Shown here piece after piece: positions 8,113 to 15,984 of a DNA stretch of 64,000 nt (position 1 is its first letter; each line of letters opens with the position of its first letter). The translations under genes and the position numbers were made by a program. This stretch comes from Marinobacter sp. NP-4(2019) (GTDB lineage Bacteria > Pseudomonadota > Gammaproteobacteria > Pseudomonadales > Oleiphilaceae). Below the pieces are notes generated by a model. It saw nothing but the letters and a program-made list of their open reading frames with translations. It had not been told where the DNA came from and did no database searches. The stretch spans positions 2,356,001-2,420,000 of the forward strand of contig NZ_CP034142.1 in the NCBI RefSeq assembly GCF_003994855.1, given 5' to 3'.

Positions 8113-10895
8113 GTCGAGTTTTTTGGCTTTTTCTTCGTAAGCAGCAGTGACTTTTTGAGTTTTCTTGCGTTCCCAAACACCTTGCCTGCACTCTCGGCAT
8201 CGTACCGCTCGTCATCGAACGCCTGCCTTTGTTCCTCCAGCTCGTGGTATTCCTTGCGGATGACGTTAATTTCGAGAATGACTTCGTTGGCGATGGCCGA
8301 TAAGCCCCCAAGGAAAGCTGGGCCCGTGATGAAGAACCGGCATCGGGGGCAGTTTCTCGTTCCCAGATAGCCACTGGGAACCGGCGCGTAAAAAGCCTCG
8401 GCCTTCCGCTCGACCAATGGTTCACCACCTTCGTCACACTTGGCTCCGCCCACGGGACAAATTCCGATACTCATCAATTGAAAGGCGGCGGCCGGCCAGT
8501 CCGAATTCAAACACTGATCCAGAGTGGTTCGATCTGTGGCAATGAGCTCTGGTCGAGCCTCATCAATCTTCTTCTGGATGATGAGGTCCTGGTAGCGGTC
8601 CAGACTTTGTTCGATCGCCCGTTTCTCGGCAGCAGCCAACTCCTTTCGCATCAGGCTATGGCCAACTTTCGTGTAGTAAATTGTCATTACGAGTGACGCA
8701 TGGCCAACCAACTTTGAGATCACAGTGATGGGCATTCCCCCATCGACAATGTACGCCGTAATCAGGCTGACCCGCAGAGCGTGGGGGGTAAATTGGCTCT
8801 TGTACTCCACACTGTTCTTTTTCTCAATTTTCTCAGCGAGGTCTTCCCCTAGTTTCTGGCTATAGAATAGCAACGCAGGCAAGGTGCGTGCGAAGGCGGT
8901 TGTCGTGAACATGGGCGAAACTTTGTCTTCGCAAGCCAACGAAGCCGGATCGCGAAACAAAAACGCCTGCGTCCCCCTTCTCTTGAGGATGTCCTTGTTA
9001 GTTTTTTGTCGAAGTTTGATTGCAGTCCAAGGGGTTAACCTTTCGATTGGGTTGTACTTGGCTTGCCATTCCCGTAATTGGATCACCCAGTAGGCCAGGT
9101 CATCGGGCATATAGGGCACGCTGTAGCCCCCGAGTTTCTTTCCGGTTTTGTTCGTCGTGATGTAGGAACTCAGTTCCCCGTCTTCGCCTCTTCGCAGGAA
9201 GCCCTGGTTGCGCTTCGGAGTGGCAAGATGACTGGTATTTTTGACCCATCGAACCTCACCGTCGTGCCAGACAGGAATGATCTCGTCGCCCTCGCCACTG
9301 TCCAGCCAACAGATTTGCTGCCCGCGCAGCGGCATCGACAACAACATGTAGTTCGCCACAACCTTGACCGGCGACCAGAGTTCGACGGCCTCCTCAAAAT
9401 ACCGCTCACCATCCGACTTTCTACGATCCTTAGTCACGGTCCGATAAATGCAGTTTGGATCGGTCTCATCAATTAATTCGGGATCGCACTCAAACCAGCA
9501 GTCCTCCAAAAAGCAATGTAACTGATGCAGATCGCGGAAAGATTTGATCTCCGAAGGAATCAGATGCTTTCTGGCGCGGACGATAGAGTCCATTGGGAGC
9601 GGCGGTTTGTTGGACTCGCTGCGTCTTATGGTTGGCAACTGGTCCAAGTAGCCTTTGAGAACGGTCCGCAATGGGTTGCGATATCCTGGCAAGAGAAGCA
9701 GCACGCCCTCATCGTCCTCATCGGAACAATAGGTGTCTAAAGCCCAGTCAAAGAAATCCGCACAAATGTTGTGCCTTGTCCTTTTTTGGGTATCTCCCGT
9801 CGACTGGACGAACGCCTCATAAATGCGTTCGTTGAACGGTATGTCCTTCGACAGCATGGCGCCGGGATTGTCAGGTAGGTTTTGCTTCGCAACAACGTCT
9901 TTTAAGAAGGCTCTTAACTGATAGTATTTAGTGTTTTGGTTGGTCCCTGCTTCCACATATCTCTGGATTGCTTCCCAGAACCTCGGATAAACGGTGAGTA
10001 ATTCTGGATCGAACGCGCTTTCGTTTCCCAAAAAGCTAAACCAGCCTACCCACTCATCGGCGTACACCTGGTCGGGGCGACCCGGCAGCTTGGGGTCGTT
10101 CCGATACCCCGCCTGGTATTTATTTATACTTTTGAAACCTTGCGCCTGCGCGGCCTGAGACGCTTCGGCCAAGGTGGCATATTTCTCAGCCGGACGCTCT
10201 GTTCCCAAAAACTCGCACCAGTCCACCCACTCATCCGGGTAGGACTGCTGGGGAAGGTGCGGAAGCTTTGGATCGTCCCGGTACCCCGCCCGATATTCTT
10301 TCGAACTCTTGAAACCTAGCGCCCTCGCGGCCTGTGACGCTTCGGCCACGGTGGCGTATTTCTCAACCGGACGCTCTGTTCCCAAAAACTCGTACCAGCC
10401 CACCCACTCATCGGGGTAGGACTGCTGGGGAGTGCGCGAGAGCTTGGGATCGTCTCGATACCCCGTGTTGTATTCTTTCTGGCTCTTGAAACCTAGCGCC
10501 CGCGCGGCCTCTGATGCTTCGGCCAGGGTGGAGTATTTCTCAACCGGACGCTCTGTACCCAAAAACTCGTACCAGCCCACCCACTCATTGGGGTAGGACT
10601 GTTCGGGGCTACTCGGCAGTTTGGGGTCATCTTTATACCCCATGTAGTATTCTTTCTGACTCATCAAACCCAGCGCCCGTGCGGCCGCTGACGCTTCGTC
10701 GAGGGTAATGTATTTTTGTTGTGCATTACGGAGAAAATGAGGCCAGCTTACCCACTCATCTGGGTAGGCTTTGTCCGGCATTCTTCGCAGCCTGTCGTCT
10801 TCCTTATAGCCCTTTTGGTATTCTGCCGCCGTCTTAAAACCCAACTTCTGCGCGGCCTCGCACGCTTCGGCGTAGGTGGCGTATTTAGTCGTCAT
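7609..10895 (-). CDS. gmtZ: Gamma-mobile-trio integrase GmtZ, two frames joined by a -1 shift
   Basis: Frame 0 starts at 10895 and covers 947 codons to a stop at 8052. The -1 frame then stays open to 7609. Reading frame 0 to Lys915 and slipping -1 at C AAA AAG (8151–8157) gives an about 1095-residue protein. Its predicted coiled-coil helix continues without a break (KEYHELEEQRQ ... VTAAYEEKAKKLDM ... LYRLI). Domains: five integrase repeat units (residues 4–294), a core-binding-like region, and a tyrosine-recombinase C domain with HALR (about 725), GHASLVMTIYYTK and the catalytic Tyr. A Cys-rich patch follows (CPVGGAKCDEGG ... CPRCRF), possibly a zinc site. The remainder is coiled coil plus a helical tail. 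It overlaps gmtY by 11 bp. Confidence 0.75.
8151..8157 (-). other. C AAA AAG heptamer at the gmtZ frame switch
   Basis: On the minus strand the zero frame reads CTC AAA AAG. The protein similarity pattern switches to the -1 frame at this point. AAG to AAA re-pairing of tRNA-Lys makes A AAG a known bacterial slip site, and the IS3 element in the same window uses A AAA AAG. No strong Shine-Dalgarno-like or stem-loop stimulator is evident around it, so a plain one-base indel in the A run is equally possible. Confidence 0.55.
10014..10886 (-). repeat. Five tandem integrase-repeat units in gmtZ, 177-bp period
   Basis: The GmtZ N-terminus is five head-to-tail copies of a unit of about 59 residues: residues 4–60, 61–119, 120–178, 179–237 and 238–294. 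Each runs from K-Y-x-T-x-x-E-A to ...Y-P-D-E-W-V-x-W-x-x-F-L. Copies 2, 3 and 4 are very similar, including the linker GTERPVE or GTERPAE, and the DNA is similar too. That points to recent duplication or conversion. Copies 1 and 5 have diverged. This is the phage-integrase repeat unit known from Vibrio integrases and probably reads DNA at the attachment site. Confidence 0.9.
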
Positions 10896-12228
10896 GTGAA
10901 ATTCCCTTCGAAATGGCAGATATCGAGTGCTGTTCGGGTGAGAGCCTCTTCAAGTGCGCTCGCATCTGTTTCTCGGACAGTTCGGTGTATACTTGCTGAC
11001 TTTCTATCGATTTATGATGGAGAGCATTTTTAATGATCAGGGAGCTGGATTTGGCGTCAGACAACGCCTGCCCGTATGAGTGACGATGGGCATGGGCCGT
11101 CGTTCCAGCTTCTTTTGAGAATGGCAGGCCGATTCGTTCTACTGCTCTTTTGAGCGACTGGTTGTAGCCTTTGATCGAGTGAGGAGCCCCAGTGCGTGTT
11201 GTAAACGCAAACGGATGATTGTCATCGTCCGAATACCGCTGATAGGTCAGGTAAAGCCGCCATAACTCATTGAAGGTTTCGCCCGCAGATTGTGGAAACC
11301 ACCAAACCTGTAAGAAGTGCCTATTTTCATTGTCTTCTTTCGGATCTTTCCAGCCCGCATGCAGGGTGTGGGATTTCGGGTACTCGAATCGCGGCTTTAG
11401 GCCGAACCGCTGACGCAGTTCTTCTCGCCTGCTTGGGCTGTTCTGACCGACTTTTCCTTTGTCGGGGTGAAAGACTTTTACAAGCGCCGTTCCATCTTCC
11501 CAGGGGATAATGTCTTCTACCCAAAGGTGAAAGCATTCGCTAAGGCGCAGCCCTCCATAGTGCATCAGCATCGTGATCAGTACATTTTTTAGGTCGAGCC
11601 GCTCATGAATCCTATCGCTGGTCTCGAAGCCGTATCGAACGAATCCATCCCAAAGCAAATCATCAATCCGTCCTTCCGGAAAACTTTTCTTGCTTTCGGT
11701 ACCCTTAGAGCCAGAAACCTTCCTGGGCATGACATATCGAGAATAAGAGGGATCCGGATTGTTTGCCCAAAGATGGGATAAAAAGGCACGGCGCTTTTTC
11801 TGATAGTGGGCTGCCAACCCCATCCATTCCTCGTAACGAGTTGGTTTGACCTTCGGGTTTATCTGGAATTTTTTTTCTTCGTGTTGGCGAGCCAACCAGT
11901 CGGTGTAACTTGTAATGAGCTTGATCAAAAAGGCCGCATCGTTATCTGAGCGTGGTTTCCAGCGCAACCAACTGGGGTCATTACCGTCCTCGCCAATCGT
12001 TCCCGTGTAAAGGCTGTTGGAAAACTCTCGAAAAAGTTCATAAGGTTTATCGAAGCAGCCCTCATTTTGCTTCGTGTAATCGATCAAAAGCCGGACTGCG
12101 AAGGCGCTTCTGTCTTTCCAACTCCGTGACTTATTCCGATGGACGATCAAATAGTCCAGATAACTTCTCAGCAGGCCATCGTGCGTCACGATTACCGGAA
12201 GACTGACCTGGAGTCCGGTGTTATCCAT
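10885..12228 (-). CDS. gmtY: Gamma-mobile-trio tyrosine recombinase GmtY
   Basis: This is a tyrosine recombinase of 447 residues from the ATG at 12228. The N-terminal core-binding domain (about 1–190) is followed by a catalytic domain with the first Arg in MHYGGLRLSECFHLWVEDI (about 225–245), the HAHRHSYGQALSD box (about 380) and ALHHKSIESQQVYTEL (about 405–420), where the Tyr is the nucleophile. The spacing fits the R-H-R-H-Y family. A longer frame to a GTG at 12300 lacks a ribosome site and runs into the upstream palindrome, so I prefer the ATG. It is the first gene of the island operon. By analogy with Vibrio GMT islands it and GmtZ should drive island movement. Confidence 0.8.
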   Translation of the reverse strand: MDNTGLQVSLPVIVTHDGLLRSYLDYLIVHRNKSRSWKDRSAFAVRLLIDYTKQNEGCFDKPYELFREFSNSLYTGTIGEDGNDPSWLRWKPRSDNDAAFLIKLITSYTDWLARQHEEKKFQINPKVKPTRYEEWMGLAAHYQKKRRAFLSHLWANNPDPSYSRYVMPRKVSGSKGTESKKSFPEGRIDDLLWDGFVRYGFETSDRIHERLDLKNVLITMLMHYGGLRLSECFHLWVEDIIPWEDGTALVKVFHPDKGKVGQNSPSRREELRQRFGLKPRFEYPKSHTLHAGWKDPKEDNENRHFLQVWWFPQSAGETFNELWRLYLTYQRYSDDDNHPFAFTTRTGAPHSIKGYNQSLKRAVERIGLPFSKEAGTTAHAHRHSYGQALSDAKSSSLIIKNALHHKSIESQQVYTELSEKQMRAHLKRLSPEQHSISAISKGISHDD

Positions 12229-12290
12229 TCTGATGTTCGCTTCCACACAAACACTATTAAGCACATTTTTCTCGTATTTGTAGTATATTT

Positions 12291-12314
12291 TTAATAGCAC
12301 TATAGTGTGCTTAA
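12291..12314. promoter_or_regulatory. Palindrome upstream of gmtY, candidate operator
   Basis: An imperfect inverted repeat reads TTAATAGCAC then TATAGTGTGCTTAA. Its centre CACTATAGTG is a perfect 10-bp palindrome and both arms end in TTAA. It lies 63 bp upstream of the chosen gmtY start in AT-rich DNA. A related half-site GTGCTTAATAGTG occurs again at about 12250–12262. It could be the promoter/operator of the operon or a recombinase binding site at the island end. Confidence 0.4.
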
Positions 12315-12369
12315 AGAAAAAAGAAAGTGCGGATTAGGAGCTATTGGGGATTTTTAAGGGGTTTTTAGT

Positions 12370-12536
12370 ACAGAAATTTAATTCTACTAATCACAGAAGG
12401 TGCATTTGTTCCAGGAGCAGCCATTGGTGACTGGCAAAATGAGGGATTTCGCCTCGCTGGGCGGTCGGAAAACGGGTTCTACGTAATCGATGGGAAAACT
12501 GTACATATAGGAATCGAACACTCTCTTCTGCTTTGA
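12370..12536 (+). pseudogene. Possible 3' remnant of a gene next to the island end
   Basis: An open stretch of about 54 codons with no start codon reads ...[19 protein letters not shown], then [20 protein letters not shown] and ends [10 protein letters not shown] followed by TGA. The composition is protein-like, and an in-frame TAG lies just upstream at about 12367. It converges on sixA, 11 bp away. Its position just outside the gmtY promoter suggests the tail of a host gene left after the island inserted. I do not recognise the family, and chance cannot be excluded. Confidence 0.35.
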
Positions 12537-12546
12537 CTTGCCTGAA

Positions 12547-12996
12547 TCAGGGCAGGAACTGGGCCCTGATATCCGCGCACCCCGGCCCTACAACTGGCAT
12601 TTCCAGAAGAATCGCCTGGGAGGTCATGAACGGGATACCGCGGCGATGCCCATCCACCAGCAATGTGGACAAGGCACCAACGAATGGCATGTGGGAAACC
12701 AGCATCAGCGGCGATGTCACCACTTCCAGCAATTCATCCAGGCAGCGCCCAGGGTCGTCATCCGGCGTTATGAAGTCCTTTTCAATCACCGGGCAATTGA
12801 TGATTTCGGACATGATCGCCGCCGTCTGTCTGGCCCGGACCAGCGGGCTACACCAGACAATCTCGGGGCGCCAGGGAGATTCAGCAATATCCGCCGCCAC
12901 GGAGGCAACCGAGGCACGTCCTGCCTCAGTCAGTTCGCGTTCCTGGTCGATGGTGTGCCAGCCGGCTTCACCATGACGCATAACGATCAGATGCAC
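12547..12996 (-). CDS. sixA: Phosphohistidine phosphatase SixA
   Basis: The protein has 149 residues and belongs to the histidine-phosphatase superfamily. The RHGEAG motif at residues 7–12 carries the catalytic His, and the second His is in [12 protein letters not shown] (about residue 106). The short single-domain length and the lack of an inserted lid fit SixA, which removes phosphate from histidine phosphotransfer domains and, in enterics, from the nitrogen PTS protein. It lies 23 bp downstream of gpsA on the same strand, an arrangement also found in pseudomonads, and is probably co-transcribed with it. Confidence 0.88.
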   Translation of the reverse strand: MHLIVMRHGEAGWHTIDQERELTEAGRASVASVAADIAESPWRPEIVWCSPLVRARQTAAIMSEIINCPVIEKDFITPDDDPGRCLDELLEVVTSPLMLVSHMPFVGALSTLLVDGHRRGIPFMTSQAILLEMPVVGPGCADIRAQFLP

Positions 12997-13019
12997 GGGC
13001 TACCTCCGGCTTTGATGGT

Positions 13020-14087
13020 TTATTGGCTGATGGTCCGGGGCAGAATGAATTCCACATCGGAGTTCTGGACCGACATCATCAGGCTGTTGATGACTGCGCT
13101 GATCGAGGCGCCGTCATACAGAATTTCATATAGCCCACGTACCAATGGCATATAGATACCAATTGCTTCCGATTTTTCCTTAACCAGCTTGAGTGTGTAA
13201 ATACCCTCAGCCACCTGCCCAAGCTCAGCCACCGCGTCGTCCAGATTCTTGCCCTTACCGACTGCGTAACCGACACGATAGTTCCGGCTTTTCGGAGAGG
13301 TGCAGGTCACAATCAGGTCACCGACTCCGGCCAGCCCCATAAAGGTCATCGGGTTGGCACCAAGGCTGACGGCAAACCGGCTCATTTCCGCCAGCCCGCG
13401 GGTAATCAGCATGGCCTTGGCGTTCTCACCCAGATCACGGGCAGCAGCGAGCCCGGACACAATGGCATAGATGTTCTTGAGTGCGCCGGCCAGCTCTACC
13501 CCGTAGACGTCCACATTGGCGTAGACTCGAAAATACTCACACCCCAGGAGATCCTGCACGGTACGCCGCACTTCCGGATCCTTCGCTGCGATAACCGTCG
13601 CAGTCAGGTCCTTGTTAACGATTTCCCCCGCCAGGTTGGGCCCGCTCAGCACCCCGATACGGCAGCGCGGAATCTCCTCCTGGAGAATCTCACTCATTAA
13701 CTTGAAACCGACCTCCTCAATACCCTTGGTGAGGCTGATAACGATCTGATTGTCCGAAAAGTCCTTGCTGTGCTCCCTTATGACAGCCCGGAATGCCTTG
13801 CTCGGGATGGCCAGAAAAACCACTTCGGCCTTGCCGATGGCTTCCGGCAGATTCGTGGTCGGCTGTACATCGCCTTCAAGTTTGACTCCCGGCATGTATC
13901 GGCTGTTCACACCGGTATCGCGGATCTCTTCAACCTGGGCTTTGTCACGCATCCAGAAATGCACGGTGTGACCGTTGTCCGCCAGCACCTTACTCATGGC
14001 GGTGCCAAAGCTGCCGCCGCCCAATACGGCTACATCACGGCCAGTGGAGGACGCCCCTGTTGTTTGCGGGTCTTTTTGATCAGGCAT
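13020..14087 (-). CDS. gpsA: Glycerol-3-phosphate dehydrogenase [NAD(P)+]
   Basis: The protein has 355 residues, slightly longer than the usual 335–340 because of an N-terminal extension of about 17 residues rich in P, T and S. The Rossmann motif VLGGGSFGTAMSKVLADNGH is at about 21–40. The catalytic Lys lies in ELAGALKNIYAI (about 205), and the GLAGVGDLIVTCTS substrate loop is at about 265. It reduces dihydroxyacetone phosphate to sn-glycerol 3-phosphate for phospholipid synthesis in the cytoplasm. sixA follows closely; the HsbA-like STAS gene is 69 bp upstream on the same strand. Confidence 0.96.
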   Translation of the reverse strand: MPDQKDPQTTGASSTGRDVAVLGGGSFGTAMSKVLADNGHTVHFWMRDKAQVEEIRDTGVNSRYMPGVKLEGDVQPTTNLPEAIGKAEVVFLAIPSKAFRAVIREHSKDFSDNQIVISLTKGIEEVGFKLMSEILQEEIPRCRIGVLSGPNLAGEIVNKDLTATVIAAKDPEVRRTVQDLLGCEYFRVYANVDVYGVELAGALKNIYAIVSGLAAARDLGENAKAMLITRGLAEMSRFAVSLGANPMTFMGLAGVGDLIVTCTSPKSRNYRVGYAVGKGKNLDDAVAELGQVAEGIYTLKLVKEKSEAIGIYMPLVRGLYEILYDGASISAVINSLMMSVQNSDVEFILPRTISQ

Positions 14088-14156
14088 AGTTCGTCCGTTC
14101 TTTTATTGGATCTGATGAGGTCGCGGCTGCCATGCTCACAGGAGACGTGGCCGTGA

Positions 14157-14648
14157 TCAGCCGTGTTCTTCACATTCCAGGGCGCGAACCAGATTCTTGA
14201 ACTCTTCCCTGTTGCGGCTGTTCAGCCCCATCAGTACACGATGAGCGTCCAGCACCTTGTCGCGAACCTGTTGCTCACTGGCGCGCAGCACGGGAATTTC
14301 CTCAAGTTCTTCAATCCGGGAAGCGGGCTCACGAACAATGATGAAAATCTTGTCGAAACCCATGGAAGTGATGATTCGGGTAATGTCAGGGTTGGTGGAA
14401 ACCAGTGTGGGCAGGAAATGGCTTCTTTTCTGGGCCGCCATGGCGATCTTTGCCAGCAGCCCCAGGGTCGTACTATCGATGATCTCGCATTCGGTAAGAT
14501 CGATCACCACCGTCTTGAAGTGAGGATCCTGGGTGATGGACTCAACCAGATTATCCAGCGTCGAACAAAGGTTCAGCCGGATTTCCCCGATAAACTTCAG
14601 GAGGTAAATACCCTGATTTTCGGCTTGCAGGATCTTGTAACCAGCCAT
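14157..14648 (-). CDS. STAS-domain anti-sigma factor antagonist, HsbA-like
   Basis: The protein has 163 residues. The SpoIIAA/STAS fold occupies residues 5–110, with the phosphorylatable Ser in IDLTECEIIDSTTLGLLAK (near residue 60). A C-terminal helical extension follows. Its phosphorylation state should decide whether it binds an anti-sigma partner. It sits 13 bp downstream of a response-regulator/PP2C phosphatase, the same pairing as Pseudomonas HsbR–HsbA, where HsbA partners the anti-sigma factor FlgM and a diguanylate cyclase. No kinase or anti-sigma factor gene is in this window, so its partner must be encoded elsewhere. Confidence 0.85.
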   Translation of the reverse strand: MAGYKILQAENQGIYLLKFIGEIRLNLCSTLDNLVESITQDPHFKTVVIDLTECEIIDSTTLGLLAKIAMAAQKRSHFLPTLVSTNPDITRIITSMGFDKIFIIVREPASRIEELEEIPVLRASEQQVRDKVLDAHRVLMGLNSRNREEFKNLVRALECEEHG

Positions 14649-14661
14649 ATTTACACTGCCA

Positions 14662-15870
14662 CTAATTCGACGACGTGTTTTCCGAACCGGATATCATATC
14701 GGTAACCGAAACGATCGCGATATCGTCCGGCAACTCTGTAATCGCATCAAGATTCAGAGCCTGGTTCAGAGATGCGATAGTGTGACGGCCTCCCGACACG
14801 AGTTCAAGTAATGTCTGCTCCTTTTCATCCAGGCTCTTTGCCGGAATGACCTCCAGTATGCCATCCGAAAAAAGGATAAGCCGGAACGGTTTCTCAAGTG
14901 GTACTTCGTACACCTCCCATTCCGGTGATTCAAACAGACCGACCGGTAACCCACTTCCCTCCAGGAAAGCCGTTCTGCCGCCTTCAAAGGACAGAATCGG
15001 CATTGGGAAATGGGCACCTACCGCATAATTCAATTTACGCTCATTAACGGAGATTATGCCAACAAATACGGTTACGTGTTTACCGAGCCCGGTATCCAAT
15101 AGCTCCGAATTGATCCGCTCCAGGAAACGATCGGGATACAGAATGTCATCACTGGATCCTCGCCGGAGATTACGCTGGAGTCGATTGGTGAGATTTTTCA
15201 GCAACACCGTAACGAACGCTGAGCTGGCGCCATGACCGGAGACGTCAGCGATATAGACCAGCACTTTATCGGCCGATATGCGGAAGTAGTCCAGAAAGTC
15301 TCCGCTCAGATACAGGGACGGTTTGATCAGATGGGAAACACTGAGGTTGGCCAGTTGCTGGTCATTATCCGGCAACATTCTCAACTGGACCTTACGCCCT
15401 GCCCGCTGGTCCGCCCGCAATTCCGCAATACCATTACGCAGGTCCCGGTTCGCTTCTTCAAGCTCCTGACGATACAGTTGGTTCAGGCGGTTAATCCGTA
15501 CCCGGTCAAACAGTTTGCCGATCACATCGTCCAGCGCGGCTTTGTCATCGGCGCAGTTTTTCAGGAGAAAGTCAGCTGCCCCGGCCCGGAGGGCATCCAC
15601 CACTGCCACCGAATCCTCAGTATCGGAACAGGCCACGATGGGCGTGAATGTTTCCAGGTCTTCCAGCCGGGACACCAGCTCACGGATTTCTCCTGGCGGT
15701 ATGTCCACAAAGATAACGTCCGGAATCGACTGGGCAAACATTCTGATCGCTGTGCTGATATCCTGACACCCGGTCACATAGAAGCCTCTGGTTTCAAGAT
15801 GCCGGCTCAGTTCGGTGCGTGCTTTCTCATCAGCGTCAATTATTAGTATGCGCTCGGTGCGCGATGTCAT
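14662..15870 (-). CDS. Response regulator–PP2C (SpoIIE) phosphatase, HsbR-like
   Basis: The protein has 402 residues. An N-terminal receiver domain (about 6–125) keeps Asp12, Asp14, the phosphoacceptor Asp56 (PDVIFVD) and Lys in FLLKN. A coiled-coil linker (about 135–170, LNQLYRQELEEANRDL) leads to a SpoIIE-type PP2C domain (about 175–395) with metal-binding Asp residues in YLSGDFLDYF, YIADVSGHGASSA and ILFSDGILE. It should dephosphorylate the adjacent STAS protein under receiver control. The gene is divergent from the HD-domain gene at 15985, with 114 bp between them. Confidence 0.9.
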   Translation of the reverse strand: MTSRTERILIIDADEKARTELSRHLETRGFYVTGCQDISTAIRMFAQSIPDVIFVDIPPGEIRELVSRLEDLETFTPIVACSDTEDSVAVVDALRAGAADFLLKNCADDKAALDDVIGKLFDRVRINRLNQLYRQELEEANRDLRNGIAELRADQRAGRKVQLRMLPDNDQQLANLSVSHLIKPSLYLSGDFLDYFRISADKVLVYIADVSGHGASSAFVTVLLKNLTNRLQRNLRRGSSDDILYPDRFLERINSELLDTGLGKHVTVFVGIISVNERKLNYAVGAHFPMPILSFEGGRTAFLEGSGLPVGLFESPEWEVYEVPLEKPFRLILFSDGILEVIPAKSLDEKEQTLLELVSGGRHTIASLNQALNLDAITELPDDIAIVSVTDMISGSENTSSN

Positions 15871-15984
15871 GGCTTCTGCCCTAAACTACCATCGGTAAAG
15901 GATAAATCGGGTACTTATCGCCTATTCTGGCACGACCCTGTGATATAACAAGGCAAGTTTGATGATTTTGGGAGAAATCAGGTA

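Noticed and set aside
10014..10886. CRISPR-like periodic repeats
   Set aside because: The 177-bp period is in frame with GmtZ and encodes protein repeats; there are no spacers or short palindromic units.
12229..12300. GTG start for gmtY at 12300
   Set aside because: No ribosome site, and it would put the coding region inside the palindrome; the ATG at 12228 is preferred, though not proven.
4378..12300. Prophage remnant
   Set aside because: No capsid, portal, terminase, lysis or repressor genes; the recombinases and helicase form a self-contained mobile operon.
12505..12520. GTTCGATTCC on the minus strand, resembling a tRNA T-loop, near the island end
   Set aside because: The flanking bases do not form a T stem or acceptor stem, and no anticodon arm is found; no tRNA or tRNA fragment is supported.
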